From Fidelibacterota bacterium (GTDB lineage Bacteria > Fidelibacterota > UBA2242), in NCBI GenBank assembly GCA_016782645.1, contig JADHYC010000012.1, positions 1 to 46,301 on the forward strand: DNA of 46,301 bases. The letters are read 5' to 3'. The position numbers and the translations under genes are program-made. The notes beneath the pieces are model-generated. The model was not told the DNA's origin and ran no database searches. It saw only the letters and a list, made by a program, of their open reading frames with translations. Positions 1-8,326 of this stretch are shown piece by piece. The number at the start of each line of letters is the position of its first letter. Position 1 is the first letter of the stretch.

Positions 1-223
1 TGCTTTCAGTGCCTCCACTTGTAAAAATGATCTCTTCCCTTTTTGCACCCAGAAGAGAAGCAATCTTCTCTCGAGCATTTTCTATTGCTGATTTTGCCTC
101 CTGACCTAAAGAATAAATACTGGAAGGATTCCCAAATCGTTCGGAATAATAAGGAAGCATAGCTTCTACAACTTCAGGATCGGTTGGTGTTGTGGATGCA
201 TAATCAAGGAATATTCTATTCAT
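1..223 (-). CDS. nifS: Cysteine desulfurase, NifS/IscS type (5' part only; runs off the window)
   Basis: Only the first 74 residues are present. They open with [19 protein letters not shown] and continue through a segment containing [11 protein letters not shown] and FTSGGTES, the N-terminal signature of PLP-dependent class V cysteine desulfurases, which supply persulfide sulfur for Fe-S clusters and tRNA thiolation. The PLP lysine and catalytic cysteine lie outside the window, so NifS and IscS subtypes cannot be separated. The ATG is supported by an AAGGAGA ribosome binding site 7 nt upstream. It is the last visible gene of a minus-strand set that starts with a Fur-type regulator and includes an Nfu scaffold, so Fe-S assembly under metal or redox control is a reasonable inference. 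The upstream permease gene ends 57 nt before this start. Confidence 0.88.
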   Translation of the reverse strand, partial: MNRIFLDYASTTPTDPEVVEAMLPYYSERFGNPSSIYSLGQEAKSAIENAREKIASLLGAKREEIIFTSGGTES

Positions 224-280
224 GCTAAATTCTCCTTATCGTTAGATTTTCCAAATGCAGGCAAAGATTTTTCATGGATT

Positions 281-1480
281 TCACTTTTTTACTGAGTAAC
301 CAGCATTTTCAATCTGTTTCACAACTGCTTCTTTATCTATTTTACCGTCAACTCTCACTAGTTTTTCATCAATTGAGACTTCAATCTTTTTTACCCCTGG
401 AACCTTTTTTACTGCCTGCTCAATTGTCATCTGGCAATGCTTGCATGATATATCCGGAACATGGAATTCATAGTCCATTTTCACACCCTTATATTTTTTA
501 TGGGATAAATTTATAAACAATACACCCAACAGAATAATCGTAGCAATAACCTGGATTAAATACGGCAAATGCCTACCATGAACCACTATCTGTTTACCTG
601 TAATTCCTGGCAATACTGCATCGATTATCATTCCACTAACAATAGCAACTATAACTATACCGCCTAAATAGAAAACCAGGACTCTCTTGCCGAGCTTATT
701 AGCTACGAATCCCATTGTAATTGTATTAGTGGCGGGTCCAGCAATGAGAAAAGCAAGAGCTGCGCCAGGCATTAATCCCTTTATCAAAAGTGCCGCGGCA
801 ATAGGAACCGAACCTACCGCACAAACATAGATCGGGATGGAAATAGCAATCATCAGCGGGTAGGCTATTAATGGGTTAGATAGATATTCCTTTGCAAAAT
901 CCACAGGAATTACCGCCGATAGAATACCACCAACAACAATCCCAAGGAGTAAAGTCCTTGACATATCCTGTGGTAGTACTTTAAACCCGTAGATAAAAGT
1001 AGATTTTAATCTTACAATAAGTGATAGATTTGGATGCTTTCCATGCTTGTATGTTTGTACGAGAGGAGGATTGGAGTTCTTTTCAGTAATATATATCAAC
1101 ATTCCTATTAATAAACCAGCAAAAAGCGCTGATAGCGGTCTCGCAATTGCAAAAACTCCCCCCATAAAAGCATAGGTTACGAAAATCGAATCAATACCGG
1201 TCGTCGGTGTTGAAACCAAAAACGACATTGTGGACGCTTTTGATGCACCGTCTTTGCGGAGTCCTGCAGCAATTGGAATTACTGAGCATGAACAGACCGG
1301 GAGAGGCATTCCAAAAAGAGTAGATTTCAAAACCGGTAAAAAGCCCGGTCCACCGAGATGTGTACGAATGAATTCTTCTCCAATAAAAGAATGTATCAAC
1401 CCTGCAATGAACAAACCGAGAATGAGCCACGGGCTCACAATCAAAAAAAAATTCCAGATCTCAGTAACGATTCCAAGCAC
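281..1480 (-). CDS. Permease with C-terminal heavy-metal-associated domain (SO_0444-type Cu/Zn efflux transporter)
   Basis: The protein has 399 residues: about eight to ten hydrophobic segments over residues 1-330, then a soluble domain of about 64 residues. The membrane part carries the PVCSCSVIP motif (Cys63 and Cys65) and a second glycine-rich CAVGSVPIAAAL segment, typical of the DUF318/YraQ permease superfamily. The C-terminal domain has the CKHC metal-binding motif (Cys346 and Cys349) of HMA/CopZ-like domains. This permease-plus-HMA layout is known from the SO_0444 family of Cu/Zn efflux transporters, so export of a soft metal across the inner membrane is likely; the metal itself is inferred. 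Translation probably starts at GTG 1480, with only a weak GGAA upstream. It follows the nfu gene by 17 nt, which suggests cotranscription with the Fur-type regulator. Confidence 0.8.
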   Translation of the reverse strand: MLGIVTEIWNFFLIVSPWLILGLFIAGLIHSFIGEEFIRTHLGGPGFLPVLKSTLFGMPLPVCSCSVIPIAAGLRKDGASKASTMSFLVSTPTTGIDSIFVTYAFMGGVFAIARPLSALFAGLLIGMLIYITEKNSNPPLVQTYKHGKHPNLSLIVRLKSTFIYGFKVLPQDMSRTLLLGIVVGGILSAVIPVDFAKEYLSNPLIAYPLMIAISIPIYVCAVGSVPIAAALLIKGLMPGAALAFLIAGPATNTITMGFVANKLGKRVLVFYLGGIVIVAIVSGMIIDAVLPGITGKQIVVHGRHLPYLIQVIATIILLGVLFINLSHKKYKGVKMDYEFHVPDISCKHCQMTIEQAVKKVPGVKKIEVSIDEKLVRVDGKIDKEAVVKQIENAGYSVKK

Positions 1481-1497
1481 AGTATTATTCCAAATTA

Positions 1498-1722
1498 CTA
1501 AAATACCTGCTCAACAGCTTTCATCTCAGGAATAGATTCCTTTAATTTCTTTTCAATACCCATTCTAAGAGTAATAGTACTCATCGGACAACCTCCGCAA
1601 GCGCCTGTTAATCTCACTTTTACGATACCATCATCTGTTACTTCAACTAACTCCACATCACCGCCATCTGCCTGGAGCATAGGACGGATTTCGTCGAGAA
1701 CTTTTTCAACTTTTTCTTTCAT
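1498..1722 (-). CDS. Nfu-type Fe-S scaffold protein (NifU C-terminal domain)
   Basis: This is a 74-residue stand-alone NifU C-terminal domain. It shows the hallmark pattern [13 protein letters not shown] followed by [12 protein letters not shown], with Cys42 and Cys45 forming the CxxC that holds a transient 4Fe-4S cluster between two subunits. Proteins of this family carry clusters to apo-targets. Its length is normal for single-domain Nfu proteins, so it is complete rather than truncated. AAAGG sits 7 nt before the ATG. The gene begins 5 nt after the stop of the Fur-type regulator and precedes the permease by 17 nt, with a NifS-type desulfurase further down: sulfur donor and cluster carrier in one metal-responsive operon. 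Confidence 0.9.
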   Translation of the reverse strand: MKEKVEKVLDEIRPMLQADGGDVELVEVTDDGIVKVRLTGACGGCPMSTITLRMGIEKKLKESIPEMKAVEQVF

Positions 1723-1727
1723 CTTAT

Positions 1728-2168
1728 TTACCTTTCAACTTTATTATTTTTTTCACGACATTTTTTACATATTCCTTTAAAATATCCATGGATTTCTTCA
1801 ATTTTACTGCCATTAATTTGAGTTATTTCCCCATCGCAAAAGGGACATTTCACCTCAATATCAACTATTTTTCCACACTTTCTACATAAAAAATGATGAT
1901 GACTGAATGTGTTTATATCATATCTAACCTCTGTACCGGTAATTGTTACAGCATGTATCAACCCGTTCTCCAGAAATAGATTCAATGTATTGTAAATTGT
2001 TGTTTTAGACATTGTTGGTATCTTTTTAGCAATATTTTCATAAATCATTTCAGCGGTCGGATGATTCATATTTTTCTCAAGATACTTAAGGACACACAAT
2101 CTTTGATAAGTGGGTTTTACCCCTTTTGCTTCCAATTTATTTTTAATATGTTTCATGTTTGTAATCAT
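1728..2168 (-). CDS. Fur/PerR-family metal-dependent transcriptional repressor
   Basis: The 146-residue protein has a winged-helix DNA-binding half (about residues 10-85, including [12 protein letters not shown] and [17 protein letters not shown]) and a metal-binding dimerization half. The second half starts with [16 protein letters not shown] and ends with CKKC. Cys95/Cys98 and Cys134/Cys137 form the structural zinc site typical of Fur and PerR proteins. An additional CPFC pair at residues 108-111 is unusual. Fur versus PerR cannot be settled without modelling the regulatory site; the short length and sequence lean towards PerR. The first ATG (2168) lies only a few nucleotides from the predicted transcription start, so the mRNA may be leaderless. 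An alternative ATG four codons later (2156) also has no ribosome binding site. It heads the Fe-S/metal operon. Confidence 0.88.
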   Translation of the reverse strand: MITNMKHIKNKLEAKGVKPTYQRLCVLKYLEKNMNHPTAEMIYENIAKKIPTMSKTTIYNTLNLFLENGLIHAVTITGTEVRYDINTFSHHHFLCRKCGKIVDIEVKCPFCDGEITQINGSKIEEIHGYFKGICKKCREKNNKVER

Positions 2169-2177
2169 TACAGATTT

Positions 2178-2206
2178 AATATAACTACAATTATGTAAAT
2201 TGTCAA
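2178..2206 (-). promoter_or_regulatory. Near-consensus sigma70 promoter of the Fur/Nfu/permease operon
   Basis: On the minus strand TTGACA (2201-2206) is followed after exactly 17 nt by TATATT (2178-2183). Transcription should start around 2170-2172, 2-4 nt before the first ATG, so the message would be leaderless or would use the ATG at 2156. Confidence 0.75.
2187..2203. promoter_or_regulatory. Operator-like inverted repeat inside the promoter
   Basis: The minus strand reads ACAATTTACATAATTGT: perfect 6-bp arms ACAATT/AATTGT around a 5-nt centre. It covers the spacer and the inner part of the -35 box, so a bound dimer would block RNA polymerase. It resembles AT-rich Fur/PerR boxes in size and composition, and autorepression by the adjacent regulator is the natural inference. 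Confidence 0.55.
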
Positions 2207-2297
2207 GACTTTTTTATTTTATCATGAAATATCTTTTGAATCAAAAATTTTAAAATGTACCGTTTCTATTATCGCACTCCAAATGGTGTTTAGTTAA

Positions 2298-2321
2298 GTG
2301 TCAGGAGTAAGCTCCTGACAC
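2298..2321. other. Perfect 10-bp hairpin in the fur-ogg intergenic region
   Basis: GTGTCAGGAG and CTCCTGACAC pair perfectly around a TAAG loop. No T-run follows on either strand, so it does not look like a standard intrinsic terminator. It lies beside the longer structured element at 2336-2401 and may be part of the same repeat. Confidence 0.6.
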
Positions 2322-2335
2322 AACCTTGAAACGAC

Positions 2336-2401
2336 AAACCCGTTACTCTCGAAGAGACATCCCTGACGCGCCCACATGGCTAAACGGGTTTTAGTATACG
2401 A
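2336..2401. repeat. Structured GC-richer intergenic element with long inverted repeat
   Basis: AAACCCGTT (2336-2344) and AACGGGTTT (2393-2401) form a perfect 9-bp outer stem. It encloses about 48 nt with a small inner CTCT/AGAG hairpin and a GC-rich segment. The 366-nt gap 2169-2534 otherwise holds only the fur promoter and AT-rich sequence. The compact nested shape suggests a dispersed palindromic repeat or a small structured RNA; I do not recognise a known riboswitch. A single copy is visible here. Confidence 0.4.
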
Positions 2402-2489
2402 TAGTTATTGGAATAAAAATGAATTTATTCAAAAAGTTCTGTTAGGAGCTCATACCTAAAAGTGCTTCCTCTAAAAAATAAAATATTTT

Positions 2490-2503
2490 CGCGTCTTTCC
2501 GCG
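2490..2503. repeat. Short CGCG...CGCG string just downstream of ogg
   Basis: CGCGTCTTTCCGCG stands out in an AT-rich spacer. It is of the same style as the near-repetitive strings at 3204-3229 and 44361-44405, which look like intergenic repeat debris. Confidence 0.3.
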
Positions 2504-2534
2504 TATTTTCCTGGGGAGATATCTAAGAAGCAGG

Positions 2535-3182
2535 TTATTTAAAAATTTCACCGGTCTCTTTATACCAAAATAAAAGGTCTAAATGTGACATTGGGATCTC
2601 TATCTCTTTTGAGAAATCCATCATCTTCTTTTCAATCTCAAAATATTTTTTCCTTGATAGCATCTTGGGTATATCGCCAATTACTCCATAAAGCTTCAGG
2701 TTCTTCAAAATATGCCTGTCGAGAATAGCTATTTGCTTTCCGAAACCGATATTCCTCAAGAAGTGACTTGCCTCTTTATATCCAATTCCCTTTACATCTT
2801 TTACAAGCCACTCTCTTTTGGAAAAAACATTTTTTTGCTGAGTTAACATAGATTTTATCGAAATTTCCTCATAATTAGTGAAAAATTCACGTGCTTCAAC
2901 AATGTATCTTGCTTTATTATTTCTGAATCGAACGATATTTAATCCTTCGCTAATCTCTGACGCACTTCCTTGAAATATCAAATTATTGTTAATCAAATTT
3001 TGAATTGCCAACCAGCAAGACTTTGCTTTCGACTGTGGAGTTAAAAGGCAAAATACAAGTTCGGTGAAAATCTCTTCATCAGAGCCAGAACGCCCTTTTT
3101 CCTGGAATTCCTCCAATCGATCTTCTATTTCATCTTTTATTAAAAAATAGGTTCCTTTTACTTCGTTCAATGTTTCTACCAT
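2535..3182 (-). CDS. ogg: N-glycosylase/DNA lyase, Ogg2 type (8-oxoguanine repair)
   Basis: A 215-residue HhH-GPD superfamily protein. The helix-hairpin-helix is VKDVKGIGYKEASHFLRNIG, with the predicted Schiff-base lysine at Lys136. The catalytic aspartate is Asp155 in ILDRHIL. The short single-domain size, LTPQSKAKSCW near the N-terminus and the C-terminal SHLDLLFWYKETGEIFK match the Ogg2 group (archaea and scattered bacteria) rather than Nth, MutY or AlkA; no Fe-S cluster cysteines are present at the C-terminus. The enzyme removes 8-oxoguanine from DNA and cleaves the abasic site. It is transcribed alone on the minus strand, with structured intergenic sequence downstream. An oxidative-damage repair gene next to a PerR-like regulator is suggestive, but there is no shared operon. 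Confidence 0.87.
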   Translation of the reverse strand: MVETLNEVKGTYFLIKDEIEDRLEEFQEKGRSGSDEEIFTELVFCLLTPQSKAKSCWLAIQNLINNNLIFQGSASEISEGLNIVRFRNNKARYIVEAREFFTNYEEISIKSMLTQQKNVFSKREWLVKDVKGIGYKEASHFLRNIGFGKQIAILDRHILKNLKLYGVIGDIPKMLSRKKYFEIEKKMMDFSKEIEIPMSHLDLLFWYKETGEIFK

Positions 3183-3203
3183 GCTTATCCTTCACTTTAA
3201 TTT

Positions 3204-3229
3204 AACCATAAGAAACACGAAGTTTCACC
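3204..3229. repeat. AACACGAAG-type intergenic repeat string
   Basis: The spacer upstream of ogg contains a run with AACCATAAGAAACACGAAG followed by TTTCACC. Similar strings lie at 44361-44405. They look like decayed members of a dispersed low-complexity intergenic repeat. Confidence 0.3.
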
Positions 3230-3375
3230 AATATTTTTCCAAACTTATGAAAACTTTTACATCTCTTTTAGGTATATCTACTCTATATTCTTTTTGAGAG
3301 AATTCTACAAAATATTGCTTTATATCAAAACATTTACGTATTTTTGCTGTTGTTTAAAAAATAGAGGAAATAATA

Positions 3376-4425
3376 ATGAAAGACATCGAAAAATATTTGG
3401 GTAAAGAAACAGATTACCTTTTAAACCATGAATGTACAACGATCCCAAAAGAAAACATTCATATCCCGGGAACGGACTTCATTGACAGAATCCATCTAAA
3501 CAGCGACAGGCCAATTGCTGTTCTTCGTAATATGCAGACGATGTATAATCATGGTCGTCTCGCCAATACCGGTTACCTTTCAATCCTTCCTGTAGATCAG
3601 GGAATTGAGCACTCCGCAGGTGCTTCGTTCGCACCTAATCCAATCTACTTCGACCCGGAGAATATTGTGAAATTGGCAATAGAAGGCGGAGCAAATGCTG
3701 TTGCTTCTACGCTTGGTGTTCTTGGAATGGTCGCCCGAAAATACGCACACAAGATTCCATTCATAGTAAAAATTAACCATAACGAAATGCTTTCATATCC
3801 TAATTTTTTCGATCAGACACTTTTTGCCAGTGTTGACCAGGCATTTGATATGGGTACAATGGCAGTTGGTGCTACAATCTACTTTGGTACTCATGAATCA
3901 CGCCGCCAGATTATGGAAGTAAGTGAATCATTCGAATATGCTCATCAACTCGGAATGGTGACAATTTTATGGTGCTATTTAAGAAACCCTGCTTTCAAGA
4001 CAAAGGAAAAGGATTATCACGTGGCTGCTGATTTAACCAGTCAGGCAAATCATCTCGGCGTAACTATTGAAGCGGATATTATTAAGCAGAAGCAGCCTCA
4101 AAACAATGGCGGTTACATAGCATTGAAGTTTGGCAAAACTCATAGGAAAGTCTATGAAGAATTAACCTCAGACCATCCGATTGACCTCACAAGATATCAG
4201 GTTGCTGGCTGTTATATGGGTCGTGCAGGATTGATAAATTCAGGCGGCGCTTCTGGGAAAAATGATATCGCTCAGGCGGTTAAAACATCTGTTATTAATA
4301 AGCGTGCAGGCGGAATGGGACTTATCCTTGGAAGGAAAGCATTCCAGAAACCAATGTCTGAGGGCATTGCAATTATGAATGCAGTTCAGGATGTTTATCT
4401 CGATACTAAGATCACAGTTGCATAA
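3376..4425 (+). CDS. fbaB: Class I fructose-bisphosphate aldolase (FbaB/DhnA type)
   Basis: This 349-residue protein matches the DhnA/FbaB class I aldolases in length (E. coli FbaB is about 350 residues). The early [16 protein letters not shown] segment binds substrate phosphate in this family. The Schiff-base lysine is predicted at Lys237 in EADIIKQK, close to the position known for E. coli FbaB. The C-terminal [15 protein letters not shown] is the second phosphate-binding loop. The enzyme cleaves fructose 1,6-bisphosphate to dihydroxyacetone phosphate and glyceraldehyde 3-phosphate in glycolysis and gluconeogenesis, in the cytoplasm. GAGG lies 8 nt before the ATG. It is separated by 176 nt from the next gene and appears to be a single transcription unit. 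Confidence 0.93.
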   Translation: MKDIEKYLGKETDYLLNHECTTIPKENIHIPGTDFIDRIHLNSDRPIAVLRNMQTMYNHGRLANTGYLSILPVDQGIEHSAGASFAPNPIYFDPENIVKLAIEGGANAVASTLGVLGMVARKYAHKIPFIVKINHNEMLSYPNFFDQTLFASVDQAFDMGTMAVGATIYFGTHESRRQIMEVSESFEYAHQLGMVTILWCYLRNPAFKTKEKDYHVAADLTSQANHLGVTIEADIIKQKQPQNNGGYIALKFGKTHRKVYEELTSDHPIDLTRYQVAGCYMGRAGLINSGGASGKNDIAQAVKTSVINKRAGGMGLILGRKAFQKPMSEGIAIMNAVQDVYLDTKITVA

Positions 4426-4601
4426 AATCAATTCTATAATAAAAAACTATCTTTCAATAATTGAAAATGTGCCCTTGCAAGGACTTCTTTTTCTTTAAAG
4501 AAGAGATTATAAAATAATTCAAATATAAAATTGAAAATTTCGAGGTAACTTAAACAATCAATGAACTTTGAATTTTATACTTATCAGTAAGGAGATCAAA
4601 G

Positions 4602-5111
4602 ATGGCTAAGCAAAATTCTTCAGCATCAAATTTAATGTTAGGTGTTTTTCTAATTCTACTCGGTATATTTATTTTACTGATTCAAGTCGGCAGATTTACC
4701 TGGTATGATTTCTGGCCGATACTTATTATCGCTGCAGGACTCTTGTTTATTATCGGATTTTTCATTAATAAAGAGGATTATGGCTTATTAATGCCTGGTT
4801 CAATTCTTTTAATCATCGGTATACTGTTTCTCTATCTTACACAGAGTCATTGGTATTATATGGAAAACCTTTGGCCAATTTTTATTCTTGCACCAGGGAT
4901 CGGTTTTTTCATGATGCATTTCTTTGGACAAAAAAAAGACAAATTATGGATTCCTGGGACGATATTAGTATTACTATCAGTTATATTTTATGCTCAATTC
5001 TGCTTTTACTTCCGTTACTGGCCAATAATTCTTATTCTATTAGGAATTTACTTGATCCTTAGAAAGCCTAAAAATAAAGAAAAGAATAACTTTGTTAACA
5101 CTGAAAATTAA
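4602..5111 (+). CDS. Small integral membrane protein, LiaF/LiaI-like transmembrane region (DUF5668-like)
   Basis: The 169-residue protein consists almost entirely of paired hydrophobic helices. Each pair ends in a repeated motif of the form YDFWPILIIAAGLLFIIGF, ENLWPIFILAPGIGFFM or FRYWPIILILLGIYLIL. The aromatic-WP-hydrophobic repeat is typical of the membrane anchors in the LiaF/LiaI group and DUF5668, often linked to envelope stress, but there is no C-terminal LiaF domain, so no function can be assigned. AAGGAG is well placed before the ATG. It lies 27 nt upstream of the phosphoesterase lipoprotein start and may share its transcript. A C-terminal fragment of a close paralogue survives at 28578-28787. 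Confidence 0.8.
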   Translation: MAKQNSSASNLMLGVFLILLGIFILLIQVGRFTWYDFWPILIIAAGLLFIIGFFINKEDYGLLMPGSILLIIGILFLYLTQSHWYYMENLWPIFILAPGIGFFMMHFFGQKKDKLWIPGTILVLLSVIFYAQFCFYFRYWPIILILLGIYLILRKPKNKEKNNFVNTEN

Positions 5112-5138
5112 TAGCCTGTGAAATTGAAAAATTCAATA

Positions 5139-6881
5139 ATGGAAAAAACCAAATTACTCCTCGTCCTTTTTATATTAACGTTTTTGCAATTTTCATGTGT
5201 ACAAAAAAAGGATGTAGCAAGTTTCAAATTTATTGTGTGGGGCGATAGCCAATTTGAAAACATCGAGACATTTAATGGAATCGTTCAAGAGACTGAACTA
5301 CTTAAACCTGCTTTTGTTATTCACGTCGGCGATATGATTCACGGCTATACTTACGATCCTGAGAATGCAAGACGTCAATGGAAACGCTTCAAGGAGCAAA
5401 TTTCTCCACTGTCCTGTCCATTTTATCCCACTCCCGGTAATCATGATGTTACAACAGCTGAAATCGAACCTATCTACCAAGAAGCATGGGGTGGAAAATA
5501 TTATTACTCCTTTGATTATGAAAATTCACACTTTATCATTCTCGATGCTTTTCTAAACCAGCAATTTGATATAATTCCGGAAGAGGAGTTGAATTGGCTT
5601 GAGAAAGACCTCGAGGCAAATAAAAATGCTGATAACATTTTCATCTCGTTCCATTCACCTCTCTATTTGAAAAAAGAGGGTAAGAATGACTGGTTAGCTA
5701 TTCAGAACCTATTAGAAAAATATTCTGTAAAAGCTATTTTTTCTGGTCACTATCACATTTATGACTACCGTATTAAAAATAATATTAACTGTTTTTGCCT
5801 GAACTCGTCAGGAGGTATGGAATATTATAACCATCTCGCGGGATATTCTCACCACTTTCTTGTTGTTTCAATTGATGGAAAAAATGTAAGCTTTGCCGTC
5901 GTTGAAAATGGAAGGATATATCCTCCAGATGCTGTTCCTCCAGGTCAATCCTCACTATCTAAAGCATATTTAGAAAGAGAAAAAACTATCCGGATTCCCG
6001 ATCCTTCCAAAAAGTCAATAGATGTAAATATTAATATTCCCATTGAAAATCGGACTGACCAAACTAGAACTTTTTCATTAACATGGGACACTAATGATAA
6101 ACGATGGATTTTTCAGCCCTGGTTTACAGCTATCACTCTAAAACCAGAAGAAAAAAGATTAGTCAATTTTAGCATTGTCGGACCAAAGGGCAATTTTAAT
6201 AGAATACAGCTACCAAAAATAAGAGTTGATGCTCCTTTTCAAAACTCAGCACGTTGGAAAACCACACTATCATTTTATCACAAACTTTTTCACCCACCTG
6301 AAATAGAAGCAAAGCAAATCAATGAAAAAATTACACTTGACGGAAAAATTGAGGAACCGGTCTGGGATACAACGCCTTCAATTATAAAATTTCATACCGA
6401 TATTAAAGGAACCCTTGCGCCAGAAAATAATTCCGTAAAAATATTATACAATAGAGAGAATCTTTATATCGGTATTAAAGGTGAAGAGCCAAATCCTGAT
6501 GGGCTTATCTACTATGCTTATGGTGAACTTCCACTTGTTTTTGGTGATGATGATTTTGAATTATACTTTGATACAAATAGAGATAAAAAGACATTTTATC
6601 GTTTAATGGTAAACCCGAAAGGCACCACTCTTTGCAGTGGACCTGATGGTCTTTTCTCATTCAATTTTGATGTAAAAACCTATATTGGAAAAAATTATTG
6701 GAGTGCTGAGTTTGAAATTCCATTCAGTGAACTAAAAGTAAATTCTCCAAAATCTGGCGACATTTGGGGCTTTAATGTCCGTCGACACCGTCAGCAAGCA
6801 GTCCCAGCTCAAAGAGATTGGTCAAAAATGAATAATCACCCATATCAGCCGCAGTATTTCGGGCTATTAAAGTTTGAATAA
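5139..6881 (+). CDS. Metallophosphoesterase lipoprotein with C-terminal CBM9-like domain
   Basis: The N-terminus MEKTKLLLVLFILTFLQFSC is a lipoprotein signal with the lipobox cysteine at residue 20. The calcineurin-like phosphoesterase domain follows with its metal ligands in order: WGDSQ, VGDMIHG, PGNHDV, FHSPL and SGHYH. After a linker of about 130 residues, the last 200 or so residues resemble the CBM9/DOMON-like beta-sandwich fold (TLDGKIEEPVWD, then NLYIGIKGEE, DDFELYFDTN and FEIPFSEL), which binds carbohydrate in known members. I infer a surface or periplasmic phosphoesterase tethered to glycan; the substrate is unknown. An in-frame GTG at 5118 could add seven residues, but the ATG gives the tidier signal peptide. 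Neither start has a clear ribosome binding site. Total length is 580 residues. Confidence 0.85.
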   Translation: MEKTKLLLVLFILTFLQFSCVQKKDVASFKFIVWGDSQFENIETFNGIVQETELLKPAFVIHVGDMIHGYTYDPENARRQWKRFKEQISPLSCPFYPTPGNHDVTTAEIEPIYQEAWGGKYYYSFDYENSHFIILDAFLNQQFDIIPEEELNWLEKDLEANKNADNIFISFHSPLYLKKEGKNDWLAIQNLLEKYSVKAIFSGHYHIYDYRIKNNINCFCLNSSGGMEYYNHLAGYSHHFLVVSIDGKNVSFAVVENGRIYPPDAVPPGQSSLSKAYLEREKTIRIPDPSKKSIDVNINIPIENRTDQTRTFSLTWDTNDKRWIFQPWFTAITLKPEEKRLVNFSIVGPKGNFNRIQLPKIRVDAPFQNSARWKTTLSFYHKLFHPPEIEAKQINEKITLDGKIEEPVWDTTPSIIKFHTDIKGTLAPENNSVKILYNRENLYIGIKGEEPNPDGLIYYAYGELPLVFGDDDFELYFDTNRDKKTFYRLMVNPKGTTLCSGPDGLFSFNFDVKTYIGKNYWSAEFEIPFSELKVNSPKSGDIWGFNVRRHRQQAVPAQRDWSKMNNHPYQPQYFGLLKFE

Positions 6882-6979
6882 TATAAAATTTAAATCTTCA
6901 AAAATATATTAGAAAAAACCTCAGTAACATTAAAGAAGATAATCATTTACCTGGTTTTACTTTTTTATAAAAATCTTTC

Positions 6980-8326
6980 CTAAACCTTGATATTTAACTC
7001 ATCAATTTTTCTATATAGTGATGATAGTCCTATCCCGAGAATTTCGGCACATTTTATTTTATCATTATCAACCCTTCTTAATATAGACAAAATATGCTGC
7101 CTTTCAAAATTTCTAACGGACGTTTTAAGATCGTCAGGATATTCCGTAGAAACATCGGCATAAGAATGCGGAGGAAGGTCTTTCAAAGTTATATAATTTC
7201 CTTCACAGAGTAAGACAGCTCTTTCAATGGCATTTTCTAATTCTCTAACCTCACCTTTCCATTTGTAGTTCATAAGAATTTTCATGGTATCATTATCCAC
7301 TCCAAAAATTTTTCGTTTCAGTTCCTGGTTATATTTCCTTACAAAGTGATCCACCAAGATGGGAATATCTTCTTTACGTTCACTTAATGAAGGAAGGTGT
7401 ATATCTATTATATTTAATCTATAATAAAGATCCTCTCTAAAATTCCCCTCTTCAATTTCTTTTAGAAGGTCTTTGTTAGTAGAAGAAAGTATTCTGGTAT
7501 CGATTTGTATTGATAAGGGGCTACCTATTTGCTTTATCTCTTTTGATTCAATAGCTCGAAGCAATTTTACTTGAACATGAATGGGGATCTCACTTACTTC
7601 ATCGAGGAAAAGGGTTCCACCGCTTGCTGCCTTAAAAACACCTTCTTTATCCATAATCGCACCAGTGAAGCTACCCTTCTTAAAACCAAACAATTCACTT
7701 TCAAAAAGAGTCTCCGGAATTGCTCCACAGTTTATTGGAATAAAAGGAGCTTTTATTCTGGCACTGTTTTGATGAATAGCACGCGCCACAAGTTCCTTAC
7801 CCGTACCGCTCTTTCCAGATATAAGAATGTTAGATGATGAGTTAGCTACCTTCTTGATAAGGTTAAATACATTCTGAATTGCAGAACTTTCACCAATAAT
7901 CTTATTTTGATCGAACTTTAAATGAACTTCCTTCCGTAGGTATTGATTCTCCAAAAGTACCTGTCGATACTTCTGAATTTTTTTAACTCGTAATATTACA
8001 TCTTCAAAATCTAGAGGCTTTATAAGATAATCAACAGCACCTTTTCTTAAAGCCTCAATCGAAGTTTCAACAGTGGCGTAAGCAGTAATAATTACGGTTG
8101 AAATCTTAGGACTAATTTTAGACACTTTCTCCAAGATTTCAATCCCATTCCATGTCGGCATTTTAATATCAACTATAAGTATATCAAAATTATCTTCTTT
8201 GACTAGTTCTATAACCATTCCACCATCATCTGCTGTTACACAATTAAATCCTTCCCCAGAAAGGGCCATTGATAAAGAGTCTCTTATCACTTTATTGCTA
8301 TCTGCAATCAGAATTCTACTATTCAT
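6980..8326 (-). CDS. Sigma54-dependent response regulator, NtrC family
   Basis: The 448-residue protein has the full NtrC layout. The receiver domain spans residues 1-120 with phosphoacceptor Asp53, Thr81 and Lys103. The AAA+ domain spans about 140-380 with Walker A GKSGTGKE (171-178) and Walker B GGTLFLDEV. A Fis-type helix-turn-helix ends the protein (KCAEILGIGLSSLYRKIDEL). The sigma54-contacting loop reads GSFTGA (218-223) instead of the usual GAFTGA, a conservative variant likely to stay functional. It would activate sigma54 promoters after phosphorylation by a histidine kinase; none is encoded nearby, so it is an orphan in this window. It is divergent from uppS across a 441-nt gap, with no evident sigma54 promoter there. 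Confidence 0.92.
   Translation of the reverse strand: MNSRILIADSNKVIRDSLSMALSGEGFNCVTADDGGMVIELVKEDNFDILIVDIKMPTWNGIEILEKVSKISPKISTVIITAYATVETSIEALRKGAVDYLIKPLDFEDVILRVKKIQKYRQVLLENQYLRKEVHLKFDQNKIIGESSAIQNVFNLIKKVANSSSNILISGKSGTGKELVARAIHQNSARIKAPFIPINCGAIPETLFESELFGFKKGSFTGAIMDKEGVFKAASGGTLFLDEVSEIPIHVQVKLLRAIESKEIKQIGSPLSIQIDTRILSSTNKDLLKEIEEGNFREDLYYRLNIIDIHLPSLSERKEDIPILVDHFVRKYNQELKRKIFGVDNDTMKILMNYKWKGEVRELENAIERAVLLCEGNYITLKDLPPHSYADVSTEYPDDLKTSVRNFERQHILSILRRVDNDKIKCAEILGIGLSSLYRKIDELNIKV

Noticed and set aside
4452..4466. TTTCAATAATTGAAA palindrome shared with 8461-8475 as a regulator site
   Set aside because: Only two copies, in AT-rich spacers; a match of this length and composition is expected by chance in a window of this size.
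4453..4520. Hairpins after the aldolase gene (CCTTGCAAGG and CTTCTTT/AAAGAAG) as an intrinsic terminator
   Set aside because: Stems are short or AT-rich and no T-run follows on the plus strand.
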